Shown: piece after piece, positions 50,658 to 59,156 of the stretch
How the letters are laid out: every line of letters begins with the position of its first letter
Numbering within the stretch: the first letter of the stretch is position 1
NCBI RefSeq assembly: GCF_021397715.1
Contig: NZ_CP090207.1
Location: 1,612,001-1,676,000, forward strand
Direction: 5' to 3'
Length of the DNA stretch: 64,000 bases
Source of the DNA: Pantoea agglomerans
GTDB lineage: Bacteria; Pseudomonadota; Gammaproteobacteria; Enterobacterales; Enterobacteriaceae
The notes under the pieces: model-generated
Databases searched by the model: none
The model's input: the letters and a program-made list of their open reading frames with translations, nothing else
What the model was told of the DNA's origin: nothing
Position numbers and translations under genes: made by a program

Positions 50658-52265
50658 ATGAGCAAATTTGATAATAAAGAGCCTGACGCGGTTAATCCGG
50701 CACTGACGCGAATGATCACCGAAGGATCGCTGTCACGCCGTAGCCTGATGAAAATGCTCTCGGCTGGTGCGGTAATGAGCAGCGGCCTGATCGGCTTTTC
50801 CGGTGCAGCGCTGGCCGATGACAAGCCCATCAAAGGCGGCAAACTGCGGGCGGCGATGTCGAACGCTTCCGCCACTGACACACTCGATCCGGCGAAAAGC
50901 AACAACAGCGCCGATTACACCCGTCAGTACATGTTTTACAGCGGCCTGACCGAGCTGGATAAAAGCCTGATGGCACAACCGGCGCTGGCCGAATCGCTGG
51001 AGTCCAGCGATGGCATCAGCTGGCATATCAAACTGCGCCAGGGGGTTACCTTCCACGACGGCAAACCCTTTACCGCCAAAGATGTGATCTACTCGCTCAG
51101 CCGCCATAAAGATCCGGCGGTCGCGTCTAACGCCTTTAAGCTGGCCGATCAGTTCAAAACCCTCAGTGCGGTCGGCGATCATGAGGTGCTGCTGGAGCTG
51201 AGTAGCGCCAACTTCGATGTACCTTATATGCTGGCGACGCCGCCGTTCCTGATAGTGCAGGATGGCACCAAAGATTTCAGCAAGGGCATCGGTACCGGTC
51301 CGTTCATCTGCAAAGCCTTTATGCCGGGCGTGCGCTCGATCGGCACCCGCAATCCCAACTACTACAAGCCCGGTTTACCGCACCTCGATGAGATAGAGCT
51401 GATTGGCGTGACCGATGCGGCGGCGCGGGTCAATGCGCTGATGTCGGGCGATCTGCACATCGTCTCCACCCTGTCGGCGGCCGATTGCAAACGGATCAAG
51501 GCTACCAGCGACTTCGGCGTGCTGGAGAGCAAATCGGGCATGTACACCAACCTGATTGTGCGCACCGACGTCAAACCAGGCAGCAACGAAGATTTTGTGC
51601 TGGCGATGAAATATCTGCAGCCGCGTGAAATGCTGGTCAAAACCGTGCTGCAGGGCTACGGCGACGTCAGCAACGACACGCCGGTTCCGCCGTGGCATCC
51701 GCTCTACAACGCCGACCTCAAACCGCGTCCGCTCGACGTTGAGAAGGCGAAGTTCCACATCAAAAAAGCTGGCATGACCGGGTCGACGGTAGAGATCATC
51801 ACCACCCCGAATATCGAAGGTGCGAATGAAGGTGGCCAGCTGATTCAGCAGATGGCACGGGGTGCTGGCATCAACTTCAAAGTGCGACGCGTGCCGTATG
51901 ACGGTTACTGGTCTTCGCACTGGACCAAAGATCCGGTGGGATACGGCTCGATAAATCCGCGACCGACGCTCGACATGCTGTTCTCACAGTTTTATCTCTC
52001 TAGCGCACCGAATAATGAATCGGGCTGGAAAAACGCACAGTTTGACCAACTGGTGATGGCCGCCCGTGGCGAGCGCGATCAGGCGAAACGCAAGCAGATG
52101 TATGGCGATATGCAGACGCTGATTTATGACCATTGCGGCACCATCATCCCGACCTTTATCAGCTCGACTGACGGTTACAGCAAAAAGGTGAAGGGCGTGG
52201 AGGCCTGGCCGTCGGGCATGATGATGGGCTATCGCTTTCATGAGTTCGCCTGGCTGACCGCCTGA
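50658..52265 (+). CDS. Peptide-type ABC transporter substrate-binding protein (Tat-like signal)
   Basis: A 535-residue SBP_bac_5 (DppA/OppA-type) protein. The N-terminus has a twin-arginine-like signal, SRRSLMKMLSAGAVM (26-40), ending near ALADD (about 51-54). The mature protein has SNNSADYTRQYMFYSGLTEL, WHIKLRQGVTFHDGKPFTAK and the usual lobes. It binds a peptide, opine or similar amino-acid conjugate in the periplasm. It is the first of four transporter genes. An intercistronic hairpin follows, which may raise the level of its mRNA relative to the membrane components. Confidence 0.9.
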   Translation: MSKFDNKEPDAVNPALTRMITEGSLSRRSLMKMLSAGAVMSSGLIGFSGAALADDKPIKGGKLRAAMSNASATDTLDPAKSNNSADYTRQYMFYSGLTELDKSLMAQPALAESLESSDGISWHIKLRQGVTFHDGKPFTAKDVIYSLSRHKDPAVASNAFKLADQFKTLSAVGDHEVLLELSSANFDVPYMLATPPFLIVQDGTKDFSKGIGTGPFICKAFMPGVRSIGTRNPNYYKPGLPHLDEIELIGVTDAAARVNALMSGDLHIVSTLSAADCKRIKATSDFGVLESKSGMYTNLIVRTDVKPGSNEDFVLAMKYLQPREMLVKTVLQGYGDVSNDTPVPPWHPLYNADLKPRPLDVEKAKFHIKKAGMTGSTVEIITTPNIEGANEGGQLIQQMARGAGINFKVRRVPYDGYWSSHWTKDPVGYGSINPRPTLDMLFSQFYLSSAPNNESGWKNAQFDQLVMAARGERDQAKRKQMYGDMQTLIYDHCGTIIPTFISSTDGYSKKVKGVEAWPSGMMMGYRFHEFAWLTA

Positions 52266-52361
52266 TCCCAGCCAATCCAGTCAGACGATTTTATGGGTCT
52301 GTCTGACGCTGGGCAGTGATCTCCATCCACACGTACTACGTGTACGTTCCGGTTGTTCCGC

Positions 52362-52381
52362 GCAGTCCGTGTCCGGACTGC
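52362..52381 (+). other. Intercistronic hairpin after the binding-protein gene
   Basis: GCAGTCCG - tgtc - CGGACTGC forms a perfect 8-bp stem in the 165-nt gap between the binding-protein and permease genes. A second, imperfect stem (CCAGTCAGAC with GTCTGACGCTGG) lies near 52277-52312. Such structures often protect the upstream mRNA of binding-protein genes from 3' decay. Confidence 0.55.
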
Positions 52382-52430
52382 CAGCAACAATTACGCCTGG
52401 TGGGCCAGGCTCGTAATAAGGAGTACGCCG

Positions 52431-53387
52431 ATGAACCGATACATGATGTTCCTGATTGCCCGGCGGGTCGGTGCCGGCATCCTGACTTTACTTATCGTCT
52501 CGGCGGTGGTGTTTTTTATCACCAGCCTGCTGCCAGGCGATGCGGCGCAGATGATCCTTGGACAGAACGCCACGCCGGAGACGGTGGCAGCGTTACGTCA
52601 GCAGCTGGGCCTGGATCAGCCGCTGCTGATGCGCTACTTCAGCTGGCTGGCGGGCATGGTACAGGGTGACTTTGGTACCTCGTTTGCCAGCCATCTGCCG
52701 GTCTCGCAGCTGGTGGCGCAGCGCATTCCGGCCACCTTTGAGCTGGCGGCGATCACCACCCTGATCTGCGTGCCGCTGGCCCTGATCATCGGCATCATTG
52801 CGGCGATGAATCGCGGTACCCGGCTCGACCGGGCGCTGGTGATCGGCACCATGGCGACGGTGGCGGTACCGGAGTTTCTGGTGGCAACGGTGGCGGTACT
52901 GATCTTTGCCGTCAAGCTGCACTGGGTATCGGCGATGTCGTTCGGCAGCCCGGACAGCGATCTGCTGAGCTACCTGAAAGCCTATGCACTGCCGGTGCTG
53001 ACCTTGTGCTGCGTGCTGGTGGCGCAGATGGCGCGCATGACGCGCGCGGCGATCATCAACCAGCTCGACAGCCCTTATCTGGAGATGGCGCTGCTGAAAG
53101 GGGTTTCACCCCTGCGGGCGGTGCTGCGTCACGCGCTGCCGAATGCGGTCGGACCGATTGCTAACGCTATTTCACTCAGCCTCTCCTATCTGTTCGGCGG
53201 GGTGATCATTATCGAAACTATCTTCAGTTATCCCGGCCTCGCCAGCCAGCTGGTTGACGCAGTCAGTAACCGCGATCTGCCGGTAGTGCAGCTCTGCGTG
53301 ATGCTGTTTGCTGCCTGTTACCTGGTGCTGCTGCTGGCGGCTGATGTCCTGACTATTGCCTTTAACCCCAAATGGAGAAGCGCATGA
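52431..53387 (+). CDS. Peptide-type ABC transporter permease (DppB-like)
   Basis: A 318-residue permease with six hydrophobic segments. The start MNRYMMFLIARRVGAGILTL and the motifs ILGQNATPETVAALRQQLGL and the EAA-loop region YLEMALLKGVSPLRAVLRHA are typical of DppB/OppB. The ATG at 52431 follows AAGGAG. The stop overlaps the next start (ATGA). Confidence 0.93.
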   Translation: MNRYMMFLIARRVGAGILTLLIVSAVVFFITSLLPGDAAQMILGQNATPETVAALRQQLGLDQPLLMRYFSWLAGMVQGDFGTSFASHLPVSQLVAQRIPATFELAAITTLICVPLALIIGIIAAMNRGTRLDRALVIGTMATVAVPEFLVATVAVLIFAVKLHWVSAMSFGSPDSDLLSYLKAYALPVLTLCCVLVAQMARMTRAAIINQLDSPYLEMALLKGVSPLRAVLRHALPNAVGPIANAISLSLSYLFGGVIIIETIFSYPGLASQLVDAVSNRDLPVVQLCVMLFAACYLVLLLAADVLTIAFNPKWRSA

Positions 53388-54235
53388 ACAGACTCCTGCT
53401 TCCCGTCCGTTTTTTCCAGTCGCTCTCCTGGTCAGGTCGGCTGGGACTGCTGATGTCGCTGTTCTGGCTGCTGATGGCCGCCTTCGGCACCCAGCTGGCA
53501 CCGCACAGCATTGATGATATCGGCGGCGGTCCGCTGATGGGCGGTCTGACGCCCGATAACCTGCTGGGCACCGACTATCTCGGGCGCGACATGCTGAGCC
53601 GTATTCTCTACGGCGCGAAGTTCTCGATCGGGCTGGCGCTCAGCGCCGCGCTGCTGGCCAGCCTGATTGGCACGCTGCTGGCGCTGCTGGCGGCGGTCGC
53701 CGGTCGCTGGCTGGAAGAGCTGCTGGGCCGCGTCAACGATGCGCTGCTGGTGCTGCCAGGCAAAGTGCTGTCGCTGATGATAGTCGCGGTATTTGGCTCG
53801 TCACTGCCGATGCTGATCCTGACGGCGGTCTTTACCTACTGGCCCGGCGCGTTCCGTATCGCTTTCGCCATGGCCAGCACGCTACGCAGCATGGATTATG
53901 TTCGTGCTTCCCGGTTACGCGGTGAAAGCCGCTGGTACATCGCGATTCACGACATTCTGCCTAATATGGTGCACCCGATGCTGACCGATTTTGGCCTGCG
54001 CTTTGTCTACATCGTGCTGCTGTTAAGCGGCCTGAGTTTCCTTGGGCTGGGCGTACAGCCGCCGTATGCCGACTGGGGCACGCTGGTGCGTGAAAATATT
54101 CAGGGACTGTTTGATGGCTCGCCCGCGGTGTTGATGCCAGCACTGGCGATTGCCAGCCTGACTATCGGGGCCAACCTGTTTATCGACAGCCTGCAGGCGA
54201 TGCGTCCGATGACGCTGGCGAAGGAGGGAGCATGA
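53384..54235 (+). CDS. Peptide-type ABC transporter permease (DppC-like)
   Basis: A 283-residue permease. NLLGTDYLGRDMLSRILYGA and the EAA loop YVRASRLRGESRWYIAIHDI are DppC/OppC landmarks, with LSGLSFLGLGVQPPYADWG after it. It pairs with the DppB-like protein. Both junctions are 4-nt ATGA overlaps, so the three transporter genes are translated together. Confidence 0.93.
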   Translation: MNRLLLPVRFFQSLSWSGRLGLLMSLFWLLMAAFGTQLAPHSIDDIGGGPLMGGLTPDNLLGTDYLGRDMLSRILYGAKFSIGLALSAALLASLIGTLLALLAAVAGRWLEELLGRVNDALLVLPGKVLSLMIVAVFGSSLPMLILTAVFTYWPGAFRIAFAMASTLRSMDYVRASRLRGESRWYIAIHDILPNMVHPMLTDFGLRFVYIVLLLSGLSFLGLGVQPPYADWGTLVRENIQGLFDGSPAVLMPALAIASLTIGANLFIDSLQAMRPMTLAKEGA

Positions 54236-55896
54236 ACGTGACGCCACATACTGCAATGCCGGTGATATCGGTCGACAAGCTGCGGGTTACCGCGCAGACC
54301 GATCGCGGCGAAGAGATCGATCTGGTCTCCGACATTCACTTTACCGTTCAGAAGGGCGAAGTGCTGGCGCTGATTGGCGAATCCGGCTCGGGGAAAACCA
54401 CCATCGCCATGGCGCTGATGGGCTATGCCCGCAGCGGCTGTCGCATCGCCGAAGGCAATATTCACGTAGCGGGTACCGACGTCAATAGCCTGTCACCGGG
54501 CCAGCTGCGCGCGTTTCGCGGTAACAAAGTCTCGTATATTGCCCAGAGCGCCGCCGCCTCCTTCAATCCCGGCATGAAGATTCTTGATCAGGTGATCGAG
54601 CCGGTGGTGATCCACGGCACCATGACCCGCAAAGCGGCCAGAGCTAAAGCGATTGGCCTGTTTCGTGAACTGGCATTGCCCGATCCGGATACCATTGGCG
54701 ACCGCTTTCCGCATCAGGTTTCGGGCGGGCAGTTGCAACGACTGATGACGGCGATGGCGCTGATTGGCGATCCGGACGTGGTGATCCTCGACGAACCGAC
54801 CACCGCGCTGGACGTCACCACTCAGGTGGAGGTGCTGAAAGCGTTTCGCCGGGTGGTGGCACAGCGTGGCGTCACCGCCATTTACGTCAGCCACGATCTG
54901 GCCGTGGTGGCGCAGATGGCGGATCGGATTCTGGTACTGCTGCGCGGACAGATGGCGGAGTATGGCACCACCGCGCATCTGATTGGCGCACCGCAGGCGG
55001 AATATACCCGCCTGCTGATGGAGGCGGCGCGGCAGAAAGAGCGCCCCAGCAACTGGTGTCCGGCCGCGGCCGATGTCCAGCCACTGCTGGAGGTACGCGA
55101 CCTGAATGCAGGCTACGGTCCGCGCGGCAGCGACGGCCACCCGAAAGTGCGCATCCTCGAAGAGATCAACCTCAAGCTGTGGAAGGGGCAGGCCATCGGC
55201 ATCATTGGTGAGTCGGGTTCCGGTAAAACCACGCTGGCGCACGCCATTGCCGGGCTGAATGCGCCGAGTCATGGCCATATTCTGTTCAACGGTCACTACA
55301 TTGCTGGCGATATGCAAAAACGCCCTGACAATGAGCTGCGGCGCATTCAGTATGTGTTCCAGATGGCGGATACCGCCCTGAATCCGGCGCACAGCGTGGA
55401 GCAGATACTGTCGCGTCCGCTGACGCTGTTTCACGGACTGAGCGGGGCGGCCCGGCAACAGCGGCTCTGGCAGCTGCTGGAGCTGGTCAAATTGCCGCGC
55501 AGCGTGTTGTGGCGGCGTCCGTGGGCGCTCTCCGGCGGGCAGAAGCAGCGTGTCAATCTGGCACGGGCGCTGGCGGCTGAACCGGATCTGATCCTGTGCG
55601 ATGAAGTGACCTCGGCACTGGATACCGTGGTGGCCGCCGCGGTGCTGGACTTAATCAGTGAGCTGCGCCGTGAACTCGGCCTGTCAGTGATCTTTATCAG
55701 CCATGATATGCATGCGGTACGCGCAGTATGCGATGAAATCGTGGTGATGAAGAGCGGACGAATCATCACTCAGCTGGCGCGCAACGACTACGATAAGCCG
55801 ACCACGGAACTCTATTTTGAGCGGCTGAAACGGGCGGTGCCGGAACTGCGGCAGGGCTGGCTGGATGAGCATGAAGAGGTGCTGAAAGCGGAGTAA
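54232..55896 (+). CDS. Fused dual ATP-binding protein of the peptide-type ABC transporter
   Basis: A 554-residue protein joining DppD- and DppF-like domains. Domain 1 has Walker A GESGSGKTT, signature VSGGQLQRL and Walker B VVILDEPTTALD. Domain 2 has GESGSGKTT, LSGGQKQRV and LILCDEVTSALD, in which a Glu follows the Asp as usual. Fused forms are common in peptide, nickel and opine importers. It completes the importer for the binding protein upstream. Confidence 0.93.
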   Translation: MNVTPHTAMPVISVDKLRVTAQTDRGEEIDLVSDIHFTVQKGEVLALIGESGSGKTTIAMALMGYARSGCRIAEGNIHVAGTDVNSLSPGQLRAFRGNKVSYIAQSAAASFNPGMKILDQVIEPVVIHGTMTRKAARAKAIGLFRELALPDPDTIGDRFPHQVSGGQLQRLMTAMALIGDPDVVILDEPTTALDVTTQVEVLKAFRRVVAQRGVTAIYVSHDLAVVAQMADRILVLLRGQMAEYGTTAHLIGAPQAEYTRLLMEAARQKERPSNWCPAAADVQPLLEVRDLNAGYGPRGSDGHPKVRILEEINLKLWKGQAIGIIGESGSGKTTLAHAIAGLNAPSHGHILFNGHYIAGDMQKRPDNELRRIQYVFQMADTALNPAHSVEQILSRPLTLFHGLSGAARQQRLWQLLELVKLPRSVLWRRPWALSGGQKQRVNLARALAAEPDLILCDEVTSALDTVVAAAVLDLISELRRELGLSVIFISHDMHAVRAVCDEIVVMKSGRIITQLARNDYDKPTTELYFERLKRAVPELRQGWLDEHEEVLKAE

Positions 55897-55950
55897 GGCT
55901 GAGGCGCGACGCGCCCCGCAGCAGCAAAGAGGCAACTGAGAATATGACAA

Positions 55951-55976
55951 CGCCTCTGCCCGTCGTGGCAGAGGCG
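55951..55976 (+). other. Intercistronic hairpin between importer and enzyme genes
   Basis: A perfect 10-bp stem, CGCCTCTGCC - cgtcgt - GGCAGAGGCG, in the 149-nt gap after the ATPase gene. There is no T tract, so it is more likely an mRNA-processing or partial-termination point than a full stop. It also argues against an in-frame start at 55944 for the next gene. Confidence 0.6.
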
Positions 55977-56045
55977 CGAAGCAGGAAGTGGCCGCGTTAT
56001 CGGGTCGCATCCTGCCTGATAACCAATAACAGAGGTAGCAATGCT

Positions 56046-57377
56046 ATGCCTGCACCGATTCGTTATGTACAGGACAGTGCAAACTTTCCGGAGACCGCCG
56101 ATGTGGTGGTGATTGGCGCCGGTATCGCCGGGGCTGCCGCCACCTGGGAGCTGGCAAAACAGGGGCTCAGCGTGGTGTTAATCGAAAAAGGGCTGGTGGG
56201 GGCAGAGCAATCGAGCCGCAACTGGGGCTGGTGCCGCCAGCAGAACCGTGATGAGCGCGAATTGCCGCTGATCATCTATGCCCTGCAACGCTGGGGCGAA
56301 CTCAACGCCGAAACCGGTGAAGAGCTCGGTTTTCGCCGCAGTGGGCTGGTCTACGCCACCCAAATTGAAGCGGATATCGCCGCGTGGGAGAAGTGGGGCC
56401 AGATGGCGAAAAGCTACGGCGTCCGCAGCGACATTCTCACCGCCGAACAGGCGAAAGCGATGACGCCTGGCAGCACCACCGCCTGGCGTGGTGGTGTCTC
56501 ATCCCCGACCGATGGCCATGCCGAACCGCGCCTTGCCGCACCGGGCCTGGTGATCGGCGCGCAGAAGCACGGTGCGCTGGTATTTCAGCAGTGTGCAGTG
56601 CGCGGGCTGGATATCGCCGCAGGCCAGGTCAGCGGCGTCTGGACCGAGCGCGGCCTGATCAAAACCAGCCGGGTGATCTGTGCCGCGGGTGCCTGGACCT
56701 CGATGTTCTGCCGCCGTCACGGTATCGATCTGCCGCTGGGCAATGTGATCGGCACCGCCTTTCGCACCCAGCCGATTGAACAGGCGATTGCCATGCCGCT
56801 CTATACGCCGGGCTTCGCCTGCCGGCCACAGCTGGACGGCAGCTACACCGTGTCGGTCTCCGGACGCGGACGGCTGGAGCCAGGCGCGCAGGGGCTGCGC
56901 TATGCCCGCCAGTTCTATCCGACCTTTAAAAGCCGGCGGAAAAATCTCACCCTGAATCTCGGTATCACGCCGTTCTTCAACGGCCCGGAAGCGATGGGAC
57001 GCTGGGAATTTGATCGCATGTCGCCGTTCGAACGGATGCGGATTCTCGATCCGGCGGCGGATGCGCACATTGTTGAAGAGGGGCTGGCTGCAATGCGCCG
57101 TGAATACCCGGCGCTGGCAAATCTGAAGCTGGCCCAGTCGTGGGGCGGCATGATCGACAGCACCCCGGACGCGATTCCGGTGATCTCGACGGTGGCGAAA
57201 CTGCCTGGCCTGGTGTTATCCGCCGGCTACAGCGCACACGGCTTCGGCATCGGACCGGGCGCCGGACGGCTGGCTGCCGACCTCGCCACCGACGCCACCC
57301 CAATCGTTGATCCCAGACCTTACCGCTACAGCCGTCTGGTCGACGGCAGCGGACTCGAAACCCCCGGCATGATGTAA
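56046..57377 (+). CDS. DadA-like FAD-dependent amino-acid oxidoreductase
   Basis: A 443-residue DAO-family flavoprotein. FAD fold: ADVVVIGAGIAGAAATWELA (GAGIAG at 24-29), then EQSSRNWGWCRQQNRDE. The C-terminal loop reads GLVLSAGYSAHGFGIGPGAG. It resembles dehydrogenases and oxidases of D-amino acids, N-methyl amino acids and opines. It is distinct from the PuuB-like protein of the same operon, so two different C-N bonds may be oxidised. The ATG at 56046 is preceded by AGAGG; the start is less certain than most. Confidence 0.88.
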   Translation: MPAPIRYVQDSANFPETADVVVIGAGIAGAAATWELAKQGLSVVLIEKGLVGAEQSSRNWGWCRQQNRDERELPLIIYALQRWGELNAETGEELGFRRSGLVYATQIEADIAAWEKWGQMAKSYGVRSDILTAEQAKAMTPGSTTAWRGGVSSPTDGHAEPRLAAPGLVIGAQKHGALVFQQCAVRGLDIAAGQVSGVWTERGLIKTSRVICAAGAWTSMFCRRHGIDLPLGNVIGTAFRTQPIEQAIAMPLYTPGFACRPQLDGSYTVSVSGRGRLEPGAQGLRYARQFYPTFKSRRKNLTLNLGITPFFNGPEAMGRWEFDRMSPFERMRILDPAADAHIVEEGLAAMRREYPALANLKLAQSWGGMIDSTPDAIPVISTVAKLPGLVLSAGYSAHGFGIGPGAGRLAADLATDATPIVDPRPYRYSRLVDGSGLETPGMM

Positions 57378-57386
57378 GGAGACTCC

Positions 57387-58229
57387 ATGAGCATAACGCT
57401 ACGTGCAATGACGGCAGACGACCTTGATACCTGCTACGCGATGACCCAGGCGCTGAAATGGCCGCATCGCCGCGAAGACTGGCAGCTGGCGTTGCAGTTA
57501 GGTGAGGGCACGGTAATTGAGGATCAGGGCAAACTGATCGCCAGTGCGGTGTTGTGGCGCTGGGGCGAACAGGCGGCCACCATCGGCCTGGTGATCGTCG
57601 ACAATCAGCAGCAGGGACGAGGTCTCGGCAAACAGCTGATGCTGGCGCAACTGGAAAAGCTGCCCGGCTACAATGTGCGCCTGCATGCAACGGAAATGGG
57701 CAAGGGGCTGTATGAAAAGCTCGGGTTTGTCAGCTGCGGTGAGATCCGCCAGCATCAGACCCGCGCACTGGCGACGGTACCGTCGATCCAGCTGCCTGCC
57801 GGACTGGAACTGCGTCGCGCCACCGGGGCCGACCATTCATCGCTGGTGGCGCTGGATTACCAGGCGCACGGGATGCACCGTCCGGCGCTGTTTGATCACC
57901 TGCTCAGCGACACGCAGACCCTGCTGGTGCAGGATGCTGACCAGCAAATCCACGGTTTCGCCAGCCTGCGCCGCTTTGGTCACGGCTGGGCGATTGGCCC
58001 GATCATCGCCGATGATTTTCCGGTGGCGCAGGCGCTGGTCGCCGCGCTGATGCAGGGAGTAGAGGGAGAATTTCTGCGCATAGATACCGAGGCGACTCTG
58101 CCGCTGGCTGGCTGGCTCAGCACGCTGGGGCTGGAACAGGTTGACGCGCCGACCACCATGGTACGCGGAACGCCGTGGACGCCGCAGAACATGCAGGCGT
58201 TTGGCCTGATGACGCAGGCGATGGCCTGA
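57387..58229 (+). CDS. GNAT acetyltransferase with C-terminal YitH/HsdE-like domain
   Basis: A 280-residue protein. The N-terminal GNAT fold has the acetyl-CoA loop VDNQQQGRGLGKQLMLAQLE near residues 70-90 and GLYEKLGFVSCGEI. The second half resembles the Acetyltransf_18 domain (LDYQAHGMHRPALFDHLL). It begins 9 nt after the flavoprotein stop, and its stop overlaps the next ATG. It may acetylate the substrate or an intermediate; the M20 hydrolase downstream could then remove such a group. Confidence 0.87.
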   Translation: MSITLRAMTADDLDTCYAMTQALKWPHRREDWQLALQLGEGTVIEDQGKLIASAVLWRWGEQAATIGLVIVDNQQQGRGLGKQLMLAQLEKLPGYNVRLHATEMGKGLYEKLGFVSCGEIRQHQTRALATVPSIQLPAGLELRRATGADHSSLVALDYQAHGMHRPALFDHLLSDTQTLLVQDADQQIHGFASLRRFGHGWAIGPIIADDFPVAQALVAALMQGVEGEFLRIDTEATLPLAGWLSTLGLEQVDAPTTMVRGTPWTPQNMQAFGLMTQAMA

Positions 58230-59155
58230 TGCAGATAGTCTATAAATCTGAGCCGGAACGCGGCCGGCTGTGGCAGCGCTGGCTGGCGCAGCAGGCACCC
58301 GATATTCAGCTGCATATCTGGCCGGAAACCGGCGAGCCGGATCGGGTTGATGCGCTGATCGCCTGGCAGCCGCCCGCCGATATCACCGCCTGTTTTCCCA
58401 ATCTGAAGCTGCTGTTCTCGGTGGGTGCCGGTGCCGATCAGTTTGACCTCAATGCTCTGCCGGCCGATTTGCCGGTGGTCAGGATGATTGAACCGGGGCT
58501 GACCCAGGGCATGGTCGAATATGTCACCTTTTCGGTGCTCGGCCTGCATCGTGATATGCCGCGCTATTTGCAGCAGCAACGCCAGCAACAGTGGCTGGCG
58601 CACAGTGCGCTGCCCGCCGCGCAGCGTCGGGTTGGGGTAATGGGAATGGGCGAACTGGGCCAGGCGGCGTTGCGGCAGTTGGTGGCGCTGGGCTTTGACT
58701 GCGCGGGCTGGAGCCGGACGCCACGACAGTGCGCTGGCGTCCGCTGCTGGCACGGCGATGACCAGCTGGCCGATTTTCTGGCGCACAGCGACATCCTGGT
58801 CTGCCTGTTGCCGCTCACCACCACCACTCACGGCTTGCTCAATAGCACGCTGTTCAATCAGCTGCCTTATGGTGCCGCGCTGGTTCAGGCGGGCCGCGGT
58901 CCGCAGCTGAATCACGACCATCTGCTGCTGGCGCTGAAGAGTGGTCAGCTGCGCGCGGCGGTGATTGACGTCACCGATCCCGAACCCTTACCGGCGGATC
59001 ATCCCTTCTGGCACCATCCGGCGATCTGGCTGACGCCACACATCGCCAGCCAGACCCAAAACGAGAGCGCCATTGCTGCCCTGCTGGATAACCTGCGTCG
59101 CTATCAACGCGGGGAGCCGCTGCACGGGCTGATTGACCGTTCGCGAGGATATTAA
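58229..59155 (+). CDS. GhrA-like D-2-hydroxyacid dehydrogenase
   Basis: A 308-residue NAD(P)-dependent dehydrogenase similar in length and pattern to glyoxylate/hydroxypyruvate reductase A: LKLLFSVGAGADQFDLNALP, the Rossmann motif VGVMGMGELGQAALRQL and the catalytic His in WLTPHIASQTQ. The usual active-site Arg lies in QAGRGPQLNHD. It likely reduces a 2-oxo acid made by the pathway's deamination steps. The ATG overlaps the acetyltransferase stop (TGATG). Confidence 0.86.
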   Translation: MQIVYKSEPERGRLWQRWLAQQAPDIQLHIWPETGEPDRVDALIAWQPPADITACFPNLKLLFSVGAGADQFDLNALPADLPVVRMIEPGLTQGMVEYVTFSVLGLHRDMPRYLQQQRQQQWLAHSALPAAQRRVGVMGMGELGQAALRQLVALGFDCAGWSRTPRQCAGVRCWHGDDQLADFLAHSDILVCLLPLTTTTHGLLNSTLFNQLPYGAALVQAGRGPQLNHDHLLLALKSGQLRAAVIDVTDPEPLPADHPFWHHPAIWLTPHIASQTQNESAIAALLDNLRRYQRGEPLHGLIDRSRGY

Positions 59156-59156
59156 G

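Noticed and set aside
55944..56045. N-terminal extension of the DadA-like protein
   Set aside because: The extension crosses a perfect 10-bp hairpin and has no family counterpart; the FAD fold starts shortly after the ATG at 56046.
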